Positions 7,517 to 14,995 of a stretch of DNA of 31,434 nt are shown piece after piece. How positions within the stretch are numbered: the first letter of the stretch is position 1; each line of letters opens with the position of its first letter. Source of the DNA: Lachnospiraceae bacterium UBA7050 (lineage in GTDB: Bacteria > Bacillota > Clostridia > Lachnospirales > Lachnospiraceae); contig DLAJ01000018.1 of assembly GCA_002493905.1 (NCBI GenBank), positions 11,141-42,574 on the forward strand, given 5' to 3'. The position numbers were made by a program, and so were the translations under genes. Below the pieces are notes generated by a model, which saw only the letters and a list, made by a program, of their open reading frames with translations, was not told where the DNA came from and ran no database searches.

Positions 7517-7522
7517 TATACT
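7514..7522 (+). promoter_or_regulatory. Extended -10 promoter element for the HAD gene
   Basis: TGC followed by TATACT forms an extended -10 element about 85 bases upstream of the HAD start. No good -35 box is visible because palindromes occupy that zone, which suits repression or activation by the array's binder. Confidence 0.5.
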
Positions 7523-7605
7523 ATACACCACTATTGCCTATCGGTTGTGAAAGAAGTAAAATGGTTGTGGGTAAAGTGACGATTATCTGACAGGAGGAAG
7601 ACAAC

Positions 7606-8271
7606 ATGACAAAAGCAGTATTTCTTGATTTTTACGGAACCGTTGTCCATGAGGATGGCGAGATCATTCAGAAGATCACGCAGATCATTCACGAAACAGG
7701 CGATATGGAAGAACCGAAAAGGATCGGTGCTTTCTGGTGGAAGGAATTTCAGGAGATGTGCGATAAGGCGTACGGAGATGCCTTTGAGACGCAAAGAATG
7801 CTGGAGGAAAGATCACTGCGAAACACGATCTTATGGTTCCATTCGTCGGCGGATGCGGAGGAGTTGAGCGCGCAGATGTTTGCACACTGGCAGGAACCTC
7901 CTATTTTCCAGGATACAAAGGAGTTCATTGAACAATGTTCAATTCCGGTATATTTTGTTTCCAACACGGATAACGAGGATATTGAGTCAGCGATGCGGCT
8001 TCACGGTCTTACTGCGGCAGGCGTATTCACATCGGAAGACGCCCGCTCCTATAAGCCGCGGAAGGAACTGTTCGAACGGGCGTTAAATACGGTGGGAGTA
8101 AGACCGGAGGAGGTCGTCCATATCGGTGATTCCCTGAGCTGCGATGTGAAAGGAGCATCACAGCTTGGCATCCGGACAATCTGGCTGAACAGGGATGGAA
8201 AAGAAGTGCCTGAGGGAGTCCGGGCAGCGGGCAGTCTGACAGAAGCGCTGGAAATCATACAGACCGTGTGA
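7606..8271 (+). CDS. HAD-superfamily hydrolase (subfamily IA phosphatase-like)
   Basis: The 221-residue protein starts at ATG 7606 after AGGAGG. Motif I is KAVFLDFYGTVVHEDG, with the nucleophile Asp9 but Tyr in place of the usual second Asp. Motif II is YFVSNTDNED (Ser/Thr-Asn), the motif III lysine lies in SYKPRKELF, and motif IV is HIGDSLSCDVKGA. The helical cap between about 15 and 95 marks subfamily IA. It should hydrolyse a small phosphorylated metabolite in the cytosol. The missing second Asp, normally the acid/base, occurs in some haloacid-dehalogenase-like members, so the reaction is uncertain. Confidence 0.85.
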   Translation: MTKAVFLDFYGTVVHEDGEIIQKITQIIHETGDMEEPKRIGAFWWKEFQEMCDKAYGDAFETQRMLEERSLRNTILWFHSSADAEELSAQMFAHWQEPPIFQDTKEFIEQCSIPVYFVSNTDNEDIESAMRLHGLTAAGVFTSEDARSYKPRKELFERALNTVGVRPEEVVHIGDSLSCDVKGASQLGIRTIWLNRDGKEVPEGVRAAGSLTEALEIIQTV

Positions 8272-8305
8272 AGAGGAAAACTTTTATCATCTTCACATTA
8301 GATTC

Positions 8306-8357
8306 AAAAAAGTATGGTAAGATATCATGTGACAGGATATTTTACCATACTTTTTTG
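8306..8357. terminator. Bidirectional-looking intrinsic terminator
   Basis: AAAAAAGTATGGTAAGATATC pairs almost perfectly, with one G-T wobble, to GATATTTTACCATACTTTTTT around a nine-base loop. T runs flank both sides. It ends the HAD transcript and insulates the two-component system. Confidence 0.85.
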
Positions 8358-8447
8358 CGGTATAGGGTGTGGCGAAAAAAGCAGGCTTGCAGAGAGAATG
8401 AATGAACGGGCGGGCATGCACAGAGATTTTCTTTTTTAGGGGGAGCT

Positions 8448-9131
8448 ATGAAAAAAATTTTAGTTGTGGAGGATGATCAGGCGATACAGGCGCTTTTGCA
8501 GGATTTTCTGATCGAGGCAGGATATGACGTTGTGACGGCGTCCGACGGGGTGGAAGCACTTTTCGAATTTGAGAAGCAGCCGTTTGACCTGATTCTTTTG
8601 GACGTAATGCTGCCTAAAATCGACGGTTTTGCCGTGTGCGAGGTGATCCGGCAGAAATCCGATGTGGCGATCGTGATGCTGACAGCATTAGATGATGAGG
8701 AACATCAGATCAGGGGATTGGACCTGCAGGTGGATGATTATCTGACGAAGCCCTTTTCCATGCCGATCCTGATACGAAAGATTGCGGCTGTCCTGCGCCG
8801 GCAGGAAAAGCGGGGCGGGGATAACGTACCGCAGATGATTTCTTACAGGGAACTGGATTTGGATATGGACGGCTATAAGGTTTACATAAAACGAAATCCT
8901 GTCGATTTAACGCCGAAAGAGTTTGAGATCCTGCGGGAATTACTGCTTCATCAGGGCAGGATTCTGACGCGGGAGAATCTGCTGAGTGCGCTTTGGAAGT
9001 ATGATTTTTTCGGGGATGAAAGAATTATTGACACGCATATCAAAAATATCCGAAAAAAACTTGGCGGCGCGGACTATATTGAGACGATCAGAGGGGTGGG
9101 ATACCGGATTGATAAAGAAGATGAAAAGTAA
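8448..9131 (+). CDS. OmpR-family response regulator
   Basis: The protein has 227 residues. The receiver domain (1-120) has acidic residues VVEDD at the N-terminus, the phosphoacceptor Asp52 in LILLDVMLP, the conserved Thr in MLTALDDEE and Lys in YLTKPF. The C-terminal winged helix (about 130-225) contains LTPKEFEILRELLLHQGRIL, DTHIKNIRKKLGG and the terminal IRGVGYRID of the PhoB/OmpR class. The histidine-kinase gene starts inside its last codons, an 11-base overlap, so the two are translationally coupled. The target is unknown, but the lipoprotein gene 190 bases after the kinase is an obvious candidate. Confidence 0.95.
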   Translation: MKKILVVEDDQAIQALLQDFLIEAGYDVVTASDGVEALFEFEKQPFDLILLDVMLPKIDGFAVCEVIRQKSDVAIVMLTALDDEEHQIRGLDLQVDDYLTKPFSMPILIRKIAAVLRRQEKRGGDNVPQMISYRELDLDMDGYKVYIKRNPVDLTPKEFEILRELLLHQGRILTRENLLSALWKYDFFGDERIIDTHIKNIRKKLGGADYIETIRGVGYRIDKEDEK

Positions 9132-10593
9132 ACTTTCAGTGAAAGTTTTTATGATGACAGCGGTATTGACGGCGGTATGCTGCGGCATTACTTATTTTTG
9201 CATTTTACGCTTTGCGCCTCATATTTATGTGCATACCATGGACGAGGCGGAAATGTGGGCCGGTGAGCTGGCTGCATGTATCGATCAGGTCAGTAAAGAA
9301 GAGTATTCTTATTTAATCAGCGACTTTGCCCGGATGCTTTCCGAAGAAACAGACGAGGAGTATGTATATCACATTTTCCGGCAGAGCGGAGAGGAACTCC
9401 GCCTCCCATACTTAAACACTATGACTGGAAAGAACATTGCGGATTATGAGGGCTGTGAGAAAACAGGGAGTTACACGTTTCAAATGTGGGACAGTGCAGA
9501 GAAATATGTGGTGTTTGCGGCGAAGGATACAGAATTGGAAAGCCAGGCTGCAGGTGCGTTAAAAAAAGCGCTGCCGGTGATTGTCGTGATCGTTGTTCTG
9601 GTATCAGCCGCCGCCGCTTTTTTTTACACATGGTATATGACGGGACCGGTTAAAAAGATCAGTACGATAGCGAGACAGATAGCGGATATGGAATTTGATG
9701 CGCGCTGTGAGGTCCGGCGCTCAGATGAGATCGGTGTGTTAGCGGGCAGCTTAAATGAAATGGCGGAAAAGCTTTCGCTGGCACTTTTGCAGCTTCGGGA
9801 AGCAAACGGAAAACTGCAGGAAGACATCGACAGGGAAAGAGCGCTGGAGCAGCAGCGGTTAGCGTTTTTTTCGGCGGCGTCCCATGAACTGAAAACGCCG
9901 ATTACGATCATCAAAGGGCAGTTGGAAGGGATGCTTTATCAGGTGGGACGCTTTCAGGATCGGGAGACTTACCTTGCGCGGTCTTTAGAGGTCACCAATA
10001 CCTTGGAGACGATGGTGCAGGAATTATTGACGGTCTCACGCATAGAGACGCCGGGCTATACATGTAAAAAGAGCAGAGTGGACTTCAGCAGGCTTGCGGC
10101 GGGACGGCTTACGGCGCTTTCCGAGTTGTTTTTGCAGCGGGAGCTGACGATTGAGACTTTTCTTTCTCCGGATATCGTTGTGATGGGGGACGCACGCCTG
10201 CTCGAAAAAGTGCTGGATAATCTGCTTAGCAATGCGGCATTGTATTCCCCCGCGGGGAACCATGTGACGGTGAAACTGTGGAAAGAGGCGGAAATCAAAG
10301 CAGCAGAGCCTCAGAAGGCGGAAACCAAAACAGCTGAGCCTCAAAGAGCGGAAACCGTCATGCTTACGGTTGAGAATACGGGAGTGCAGATACCGGAGGA
10401 GGCGCTTCCAAAATTGTTTGAGGCTTTTTACCGGGTTGATGAATCCCGCAGCCGGCAGACCGGCGGCAGCGGACTCGGCCTGTATATCGTAAAGACGATT
10501 CTTGATCTGCATGGAGCGTCAGTCAGCATTGCCAACACGGAGCAGGGTGTGACGGTGTTGGTACGTTTTGGGGAGACGGAACCGGAATCATAA
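9121..10593 (+). CDS. Membrane sensor histidine kinase
   Basis: This is a 490-residue protein; the start at 9121 overlaps the response-regulator stop. TM1 lies at about 8-30 and TM2 at about 148-172, with an extracellular sensor of about 115 residues between. HAMP spans about 173-225. The dimerisation helix has SHELKTPITIIKGQLEG with the phosphoacceptor His255. The ATPase domain has an N box (LLEKVLDNLLSNAALYSP), a G1-like VENTGVQIP, an F box (FEAFYR) and a G2 box (GGSGLGLYIV). Between two strands of the ATPase domain lies an inserted tandem repeat of 10 residues (EIKAAEPQKA, then ETKTAEPQRA, about 10291-10350), probably an exposed loop. The signal is not apparent. Confidence 0.95.
   Translation: MKSKLSVKVFMMTAVLTAVCCGITYFCILRFAPHIYVHTMDEAEMWAGELAACIDQVSKEEYSYLISDFARMLSEETDEEYVYHIFRQSGEELRLPYLNTMTGKNIADYEGCEKTGSYTFQMWDSAEKYVVFAAKDTELESQAAGALKKALPVIVVIVVLVSAAAAFFYTWYMTGPVKKISTIARQIADMEFDARCEVRRSDEIGVLAGSLNEMAEKLSLALLQLREANGKLQEDIDRERALEQQRLAFFSAASHELKTPITIIKGQLEGMLYQVGRFQDRETYLARSLEVTNTLETMVQELLTVSRIETPGYTCKKSRVDFSRLAAGRLTALSELFLQRELTIETFLSPDIVVMGDARLLEKVLDNLLSNAALYSPAGNHVTVKLWKEAEIKAAEPQKAETKTAEPQRAETVMLTVENTGVQIPEEALPKLFEAFYRVDESRSRQTGGSGLGLYIVKTILDLHGASVSIANTEQGVTVLVRFGETEPES
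10288..10356 (+). repeat. In-frame 30-bp tandem repeat inside the histidine-kinase ATPase domain
   Basis: Two 30-bp copies beginning GCGGAAAYCAAARCAGC, plus a partial third, encode AEIKAAEPQK and AETKTAEPQR. The length is a multiple of three, so the frame is kept. The insert sits in a hairpin loop between beta strands. Confidence 0.75.
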
Positions 10594-10655
10594 CCCCGGT
10601 GCGGCTTTCCATTGGAATCTCCACACAAAAAACATATTTGTTTCAATCGTACTTC

Positions 10656-10781
10656 AAATACTTCCGTTATCCTAAGACTAGAGCCGCCGGGCAGAACCAA
10701 AAAGATCGGAGCGCATGATTTCTTTATGAAATGTGTGTTCTGCGGCTGCCCGGTGAGAAAAACAGGATAACGGAGGTGTTT
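10656..10781. promoter_or_regulatory. Long inverted repeat whose right arm includes the lipoprotein ribosome-binding site
   Basis: Bases 10656-10673 can pair with 10764-10781: 18 base pairs with two G-T wobbles, including CTTCCGTTATCCT with AGGATAACGGAGG. Inside, 10685-10694 pairs with 10746-10755 (CCGGGCAG with CTGCCCGG), and GCAGAAC/GTTCTGC (10691-10697/10737-10743) is a competing stem. The right arm holds GGAGG (10772-10776), the ribosome-binding site for ATG 10786. If transcribed from upstream, this would hide the site. A small palindromic element is the alternative explanation. Confidence 0.65.
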
Positions 10782-10785
10782 TTTT

Positions 10786-12882
10786 ATGAAAAAAAGGAGA
10801 AGAAACGTACGGGCGGGCCGCATGACCATGCAGACGGCAGCATCGGTTTTGATGGCGGCTGTCATGCTGGCAGGGTGCGCAGCGCAGTTCAGCGCAGCAC
10901 AGTCCAGTGCAGCACAGTTCAGCGCAATGCAGTCAGATGGAAATGGGATGAAATCCGCAGGCGGGAACGTTGTGTCATTGTCGGCGGACAGGAGTATGCC
11001 GGAGTTTACTAAGGAGGACTATCGGAAGCTTATGGCGCTTCAATGGGACGGATATGAGGACTTGAGCGTTTCGGCGTACCGGAATGCAGTCGCGGAGGTG
11101 ACGGATTCCAGAGAATACCGCGATCTTCTGGACCGGTTTTTTGCGAGCGAAGCATTCTATGCGCTGAGGGACAGCAATGAGCTGGCGGCGTTTTGCTTTT
11201 ATACGCTTGGTCCGCTCACAGCAGAGCAGTATCAGAAAAGGTCGTTCGGCGGGGGCGCGATGAGCGACGCGGCGGCAGATGCCGACAGGGCGGTATTGGA
11301 ATTTGATGTCACGCTCACGATCACGGATGAGGAAACGTTGACCGTCAAAGAATATCAGTCTGCGCGGGCCGGCGTTATGGATGGCATGGAGGAATTATTG
11401 GAGGGCAGACAGAAAGAGCAGCTTCAGGATGAAGCTTTTATGCTTAAGGAGGCCGATCAAAGAATTGAATTTCTGACTGCGGAGTGGGGAAGCAGCGCGC
11501 TTTCGATCAGCGTGGAATATGTTTATATGCCGCTCTGTGCTTATGACGGATATCTGGAAGAGCATCAGGGACGTGACAGATATCTGGAGGAAGATCAGGA
11601 GAGACGCGAATATCCGAACGGTACGAGAGAGGATTATGATTCGCTGTTTGCCCTCATGACGCCGGGATATGAGAATATGGTTCTGGAGGACTTTAACCGG
11701 GAGCTGCTCGCATGGGCAGATGAAGATTACGAACGGGCGGAGCGGATTGGCGGCGACGTTGGCTATCATGATTTTGCGGTTCCGCTCACGCAGGAGGAGC
11801 TCTTTTTTGTCACGGTGAGCGCGAATTATTCTCATATGGAAAATGCAAAGATGATTCAGCAGCATTATACGGGCAGGGAGGAAGAGGACCCGTACGTCAA
11901 TCAGGACCTTGGGTACAAAGACATGGAGGAGTGCGGACGGGGCGCATACGCCGGTCTCTGGTACCAGTTTTCGTACCATGTCAATGACCGGAGCCGGATC
12001 ACGGTTGGACTGAGGGACAGATGCATTGACGGTATGATCTCTGACATACGAGGGTTTTGGAATGAGACGGGGCTCGAAACGCTGCTGACATTAGAAGAAG
12101 ACGATATGGCGCTGATTTTACAGCAGATCGCGGACGCTGACAGCACGGAACAGCTGACGCTTCATATTGAGGAGGTCCATTTTAAAACAAATGATGAGCG
12201 GCTGGAAAACTGGGATGAACAGGGAAACTGGAATGAGCAGGGAGGATGGGACTATTATGCGCAGCTGGATTCCGGTGAAGCGGATGAGAGTGGAAGGGAG
12301 AAACTCACGGGAGATTATCTGGATGCCTATGACAGTCTGACTGCATACCGGACCGATGGTTATGAGAATATGACCGTTGCTGCATTCAACGCGTTACTCG
12401 CTTCCGACGAGGATATTTTGTTAAAGGTGTATGAAGCGTATGCAAACGTCGTGGCGGGAGGGATTTCATGTTCGGATGAAAACGCTGATTTTTTGAATGT
12501 GACGCTGAACGCATCCCTGAGCGAACTGTATGGAGAGAAATTTAGCGAACCTGCTTTTTTTCCAATCTACCTGCAGAAAAAAGAACAGCCATATGTGGAC
12601 CCAATCGAAGGAGACGTGCTGTATCGATTCTGTTTTTTTGCCAACGTTTATCTGGAATATCACATTCAGAATCCGGAAATGATCACGGTTTCGGAGCGTG
12701 ACCGGTTTTTTACAGTATTCCGCGATGAGCTAAATAGCTATGTTGAGGGATTGAGCCGGGAAAAGATCATGGAAACGGATATAAAGGCGGAGCTGGAACG
12801 AAGAGCGGCGGAGCTGATTCGCCGGTATGCGCCGCGGGGAATGGAGATTTCCTGTGAGATCGTCTGTGAAGAATTTGACTAA
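10786..12882 (+). CDS. Large lipoprotein with three related modules, function unknown
   Basis: The protein has 698 residues. A basic N-terminus and hydrophobic stretch end in the lipobox LAGC (Cys31), so it is probably anchored outside the membrane. After Cys31 comes a 12-bp repeat encoding AAQFSAAQSSAAQFSAMQS. Three modules of roughly 190-200 residues follow, beginning near residues 77, 280 and 508. Each opens with DYxxLxAL and a GYEDLSV/GYENMVL/GYENMTV box followed by A/DFN or AYR. The later parts share an E-L-F/Y...VTVSAxYS-like strand and an ITVxxRDR segment. It lies 192 bases after the kinase gene, so it may be controlled by the two-component system or serve as its accessory sensor. I recognise no named family. 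Confidence 0.75.
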   Translation: MKKRRRNVRAGRMTMQTAASVLMAAVMLAGCAAQFSAAQSSAAQFSAMQSDGNGMKSAGGNVVSLSADRSMPEFTKEDYRKLMALQWDGYEDLSVSAYRNAVAEVTDSREYRDLLDRFFASEAFYALRDSNELAAFCFYTLGPLTAEQYQKRSFGGGAMSDAAADADRAVLEFDVTLTITDEETLTVKEYQSARAGVMDGMEELLEGRQKEQLQDEAFMLKEADQRIEFLTAEWGSSALSISVEYVYMPLCAYDGYLEEHQGRDRYLEEDQERREYPNGTREDYDSLFALMTPGYENMVLEDFNRELLAWADEDYERAERIGGDVGYHDFAVPLTQEELFFVTVSANYSHMENAKMIQQHYTGREEEDPYVNQDLGYKDMEECGRGAYAGLWYQFSYHVNDRSRITVGLRDRCIDGMISDIRGFWNETGLETLLTLEEDDMALILQQIADADSTEQLTLHIEEVHFKTNDERLENWDEQGNWNEQGGWDYYAQLDSGEADESGREKLTGDYLDAYDSLTAYRTDGYENMTVAAFNALLASDEDILLKVYEAYANVVAGGISCSDENADFLNVTLNASLSELYGEKFSEPAFFPIYLQKKEQPYVDPIEGDVLYRFCFFANVYLEYHIQNPEMITVSERDRFFTVFRDELNSYVEGLSREKIMETDIKAELERRAAELIRRYAPRGMEISCEIVCEEFD

Positions 12883-12960
12883 AGGGATTTGGTGAGAGGT
12901 AATACCTTTGGGTATCCGATAAAGCGGAAAGGGAAACGTGTTTGGAAATAGATAGAAAAC

Positions 12961-13005
12961 AGGAAGAGAAACAGGCATATTCCGCATATGTCTGTTTCTC
13001 TTCCT
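12961..13005. terminator. Large hairpin after the lipoprotein gene
   Basis: AGGAAGAGAAACAGGCATAT (12961-12980) pairs with 12986-13005 with one wobble around a five-base loop. The plus-strand trailer is only moderately T-rich, so it may act as a terminator or as a transcript-stabilising end. An extended -10 box (TGC with TATACT at 13016-13021) follows directly and could drive the next small gene. Confidence 0.55.
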
Positions 13006-13117
13006 ATTCCTGTGCTATACTGTGTAAAGTAACATGCTGGGGCTGTGCGGGGGTATCAGGGAACGAATCGGAAAACGGACGGGAGATGCGGTTTTTGTAA
13101 CAGTTTTGAAACCGGAA

Positions 13118-13151
13118 CAGAAAGCAGAAAGCAGAAAACAGAAAACAGGAA
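13118..13151 (+). repeat. Tandem heptamer upstream of a small gene
   Basis: Four copies of CAGAAAR (13118-13145) and a degenerate continuation lie about 40 bases before the ribosome-binding site of the gene at 13191. The remaining 12883-13117 stretch holds only the hairpin and a putative -10 box. Confidence 0.65.
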
Positions 13152-13190
13152 CAGAAGGCAGGCTGAACAGAAACAGACAGGAGGGCGGAT

Positions 13191-13388
13191 ATGGAAGAGA
13201 AACGTCTGGAAGCTTTTGAAAAGATGCTTGCGGCGGTGCAGGCGGAGTACCATGATATTTTATCTAAGACGGAAAGGATGAAAGCGGCGGGGAAGGTAAA
13301 AACGGTGACATACCGTCAGATGGTGTCGCGCAGGACGATGTATCAGGATATGCTTTCTCTGTATCAGATTTACGGACTGACAGAATAG
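13191..13388 (+). CDS. Small helical hypothetical protein
   Basis: This 65-residue protein starts after a strong AGGAGGGCGGAT ribosome-binding site. It is charged and predicted helical throughout (EAFEKMLAAVQAEYHDILSK, then YRQMVSRRTMYQDMLSLYQI), with a possible helix-turn-helix-like hairpin but no cysteines, signal or membrane segment. I do not recognise the family. It resembles small cytosolic Lachnospiraceae proteins of unknown role. The good ribosome-binding site and codon use make it probably real. Confidence 0.65.
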   Translation: MEEKRLEAFEKMLAAVQAEYHDILSKTERMKAAGKVKTVTYRQMVSRRTMYQDMLSLYQIYGLTE

Positions 13389-13538
13389 GACAGGCTGCAG
13401 GCAGTACCCATAACAGCAGCCGCAGGCAGCACGCATGACGCCGGGAAATGTATTGGTGAATTTTCGTATCATTTTCGGAAATCAGACAAAAATTTCAAAT
13501 ATTTTACAAATATATGATGCTTTTGTAGAATGTTGTGA

Positions 13539-13544
13539 TATAAT
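13539..13544 (+). promoter_or_regulatory. -10 box ahead of the monooxygenase-like gene
   Basis: A perfect TATAAT sits about 17 bases before the ATG at 13561 in an AT-rich region. No convincing -35 box was found at the standard distance. If it is used, the 5' leader would be short. Confidence 0.35.
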
Positions 13545-13560
13545 GAAAGGGTATATCGAA

Positions 13561-13893
13561 ATGAGTATAATGGTAAATTTGTACTATACGGGTATAAACG
13601 GAAATGCCCGCAGATTTGCGGAAGAAATGGAACAGAGCGGCACGGCCGATGCCATCCGTGCAGAAGCGGGAAATCTCCGCTATGAATACTTTTTCCCTAT
13701 GAAAGATCAGGAGACGGTTCTGCTGATTGATTCATGGGAAGATCAGCATGCTATCGACCGGCATCATGCATCGCCGATGATGGAAACGATCACGGCAATG
13801 AGGGAAAAGTATGATCTGCATATGAGAGTGGAGCGTTATGTTTCAGATGAGGGAGGAATCCCATCCTCAGACGAACAGTTTATTAGAGAATGA
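13561..13893 (+). CDS. ABM-fold putative quinol monooxygenase
   Basis: The 110-residue protein starts at ATG 13561, nine bases after AAAGGG; an in-frame ATG at 13543 lies inside the -10 box and has no ribosome-binding site. The pattern MVNLYYTGINGNARRFAEEM, then LRYEYFFPMKDQETVLLIDSWEDQHAIDRHHASPMM is typical of antibiotic-biosynthesis-monooxygenase (YgiN-like) dimeric ferredoxin-fold proteins. The W-x-D-x-x-A-I-D-x-H-x-x-S-P segment is the family hallmark. Such proteins oxidise quinols or small aromatics without cofactor, but the substrate is unknown. It is cytosolic. Confidence 0.8.
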   Translation: MSIMVNLYYTGINGNARRFAEEMEQSGTADAIRAEAGNLRYEYFFPMKDQETVLLIDSWEDQHAIDRHHASPMMETITAMREKYDLHMRVERYVSDEGGIPSSDEQFIRE

Positions 13894-13905
13894 AGGGGGA
13901 ATCAT

Positions 13906-13974
13906 ATGCCGGTTGTACTGAAAAGGCAGAAACCGGCACAGGCAGTACAAACGAAAAGGCCTGTAAGGATATGA
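13906..13974 (+). CDS. Possible 22-residue basic peptide
   Basis: ATG 13906 follows AAGGGGGA at a good spacing and encodes MPVVLKRQKPAQAVQTKRPV plus two residues before TGA. It is very basic, and its own sequence contains an 8-bp inverted repeat (13913-13920 with 13943-13950). It ends 15 bases before the ComFB-like start and might act as a leader for it. Its small size makes it uncertain. Confidence 0.3.
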   Translation: MPVVLKRQKPAQAVQTKRPVRI

Positions 13975-13989
13975 TACGAGGGAAATCGT

Positions 13990-14277
13990 ATGACGGGGTT
14001 AGTCAACTTGATGGAAGAAACGGTCTTAAGCAAAATTGACGAGCTGTGGACGAAAACGGATTATTGCAAATGCGAACAATGCCGGATGGACATTGCTGCC
14101 TATGCGCTGAACCGTCTTCCGGCGCAGTATGTGCAGTCAATGAAGGGGAAGGTATTGTATCGGTTTGAGGCAAATTCGATCCAGCGCGATATTGAAGTGA
14201 CTGTGGCAGTAAGCAAAGGAATCGAGATCGTAGGAAATGCACCGCACAAAAATGCCAAAAGCGGCGCTGCCGGGTAA
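13990..14277 (+). CDS. ComFB-like late competence protein
   Basis: This 95-residue protein has the ComFB family pattern: an N-terminal NLMEETVLSKIDELW, then the cysteine cluster YCKCEQCRMDIAAYALNRLP, and a C-terminal IEVTVAVSKGIEIVGNAPH. The closely spaced cysteines suggest zinc binding. ComFB lies in the comF operon of Bacillus, but its role is unclear, and homologs in some bacteria bind cyclic dinucleotides. No comFA or comFC gene is adjacent here, so a competence role is not implied by context. Confidence 0.8.
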   Translation: MTGLVNLMEETVLSKIDELWTKTDYCKCEQCRMDIAAYALNRLPAQYVQSMKGKVLYRFEANSIQRDIEVTVAVSKGIEIVGNAPHKNAKSGAAG

Positions 14278-14353
14278 AAGGGGACAGTGTAAAAAAATTC
14301 ATTTTTCAAACGTGATGTTATGCGCAAATAGCGTGCGCAGAAATGGGAGCAGA

Positions 14354-14578
14354 ATGAGAAAAAAGATCATTGTGTGCATCATAGCGGCGGCTGTGCTGCT
14401 GATTCCGATTCCGCGTCATTATAAGGACGGTGGAACGGTCGCATATCGTGCGCTTGCCTACAGCATTTACGATGTGCATAGTTTGAATCCGGATCGGGAA
14501 GCTATGGAGGGGCGTCCTTATGTGGAAGGTATCATTGTGGAGATTTTTGGAATAGAAGTTTTTAATAACGTAAAATAA
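14354..14578 (+). CDS. Small conserved protein with N-terminal membrane segment
   Basis: The protein has 74 residues; ATG 14354 follows GGGAGC. Residues 2-21 are hydrophobic with a basic start (MRKKIIVCIIAAAVLLIPIP), followed by RHYKDGGTVAYRALAYSIYDVHSLN and a C-terminal IEIFGIEVFNNVK-like end (here VEIFGIEVFNNVK). This DGGTV...Y.A..Y...HSLNP...EG.IIEI.G.EV.NNVK layout is familiar from small uncharacterised clostridial proteins. It is anchored or exported, and its function is unknown. Confidence 0.7.
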   Translation: MRKKIIVCIIAAAVLLIPIPRHYKDGGTVAYRALAYSIYDVHSLNPDREAMEGRPYVEGIIVEIFGIEVFNNVK

Positions 14579-14594
14579 AAGACGGCTTGTTATG

Positions 14595-14623
14595 AAACCC
14601 CGCAGATTGCTGTCGGGGTTTTG
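14595..14623 (+). terminator. Intrinsic terminator
   Basis: AAACCCCG with inner CAG pairs with CTG-T-CGGGGTTTT across an ATTG loop, followed by TTGT. It ends the ComFB/small-protein transcript before the aspS leader promoter. Confidence 0.75.
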
Positions 14624-14688
14624 TCTAACTCTCTAATTGAACGATGTTCAATTTCTGCTTTTGGTTTATATCACTATGAAAAATGAGC

Positions 14689-14717
14689 TTGACAGCCGTC
14701 TGCGGCAATGCTATAGT
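14689..14717 (+). promoter_or_regulatory. Consensus promoter of the aspS leader
   Basis: TTGACA (14689-14694) and TATAGT (14712-14717) are separated by exactly 17 bases, with TGC before the -10 box making it extended as well. The start of transcription would be near 14724. Part of the spacer (AGCCGTCTG, 14694-14702) is repeated inverted at 14742-14750 (CAGACGGCT), a possible operator pair. Confidence 0.8.
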
Positions 14718-14766
14718 ACCTCTAACACAAGGGCGTTTTGACAGACGGCTTACAGGGAGGCACGCT

Positions 14767-14814
14767 ATGAATCGGATTTTGCCGGGCAGACTGCACAGGG
14801 ACGACGATCTATAG
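14767..14814 (+). CDS. Putative 15-residue leader peptide with Asp-Asp-Asp
   Basis: ATG 14767 lies six bases after a strong AGGGAGG (14754-14760). The frame reads MNRILPGRLHRDDDL and stops at TAG 14812-14814. Codons 12-14 are GAC GAC GAT (14800-14808), three aspartates in a row in a leader of an aspartyl-tRNA synthetase gene. The stop codon abuts the left arm of hairpin A, so ribosome position would affect folding. This fits a ribosome-mediated attenuation peptide; chance cannot be excluded for so short a frame. Confidence 0.6.
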   Translation: MNRILPGRLHRDDDL

Positions 14815-14995
14815 CGCTTGTATTCGTGCATGGGCACAGGTACAAGCGCTTTTCGTGTTGTACCTGTGTGGAGATACCCGCGGCATTTTGGAAAAATGCG
14901 GGGGTGAGTCCGGGATGCAGAGCCTGATCATTGGTCAGGCATGCGGCCTGCTGTCATAGATTCAATGAATCTATGATTCACTGAAAGAAAGAGAA

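Noticed and set aside
10656..10781. MITE or other mobile element with terminal inverted repeats
   Set aside because: No flanking target duplication is visible and the right arm carries the ribosome-binding site; kept as an alternative only.
12961..13005. Confident rho-independent terminator call
   Set aside because: The stem is excellent, but neither trailer has a proper T run, so only moderate confidence was given.
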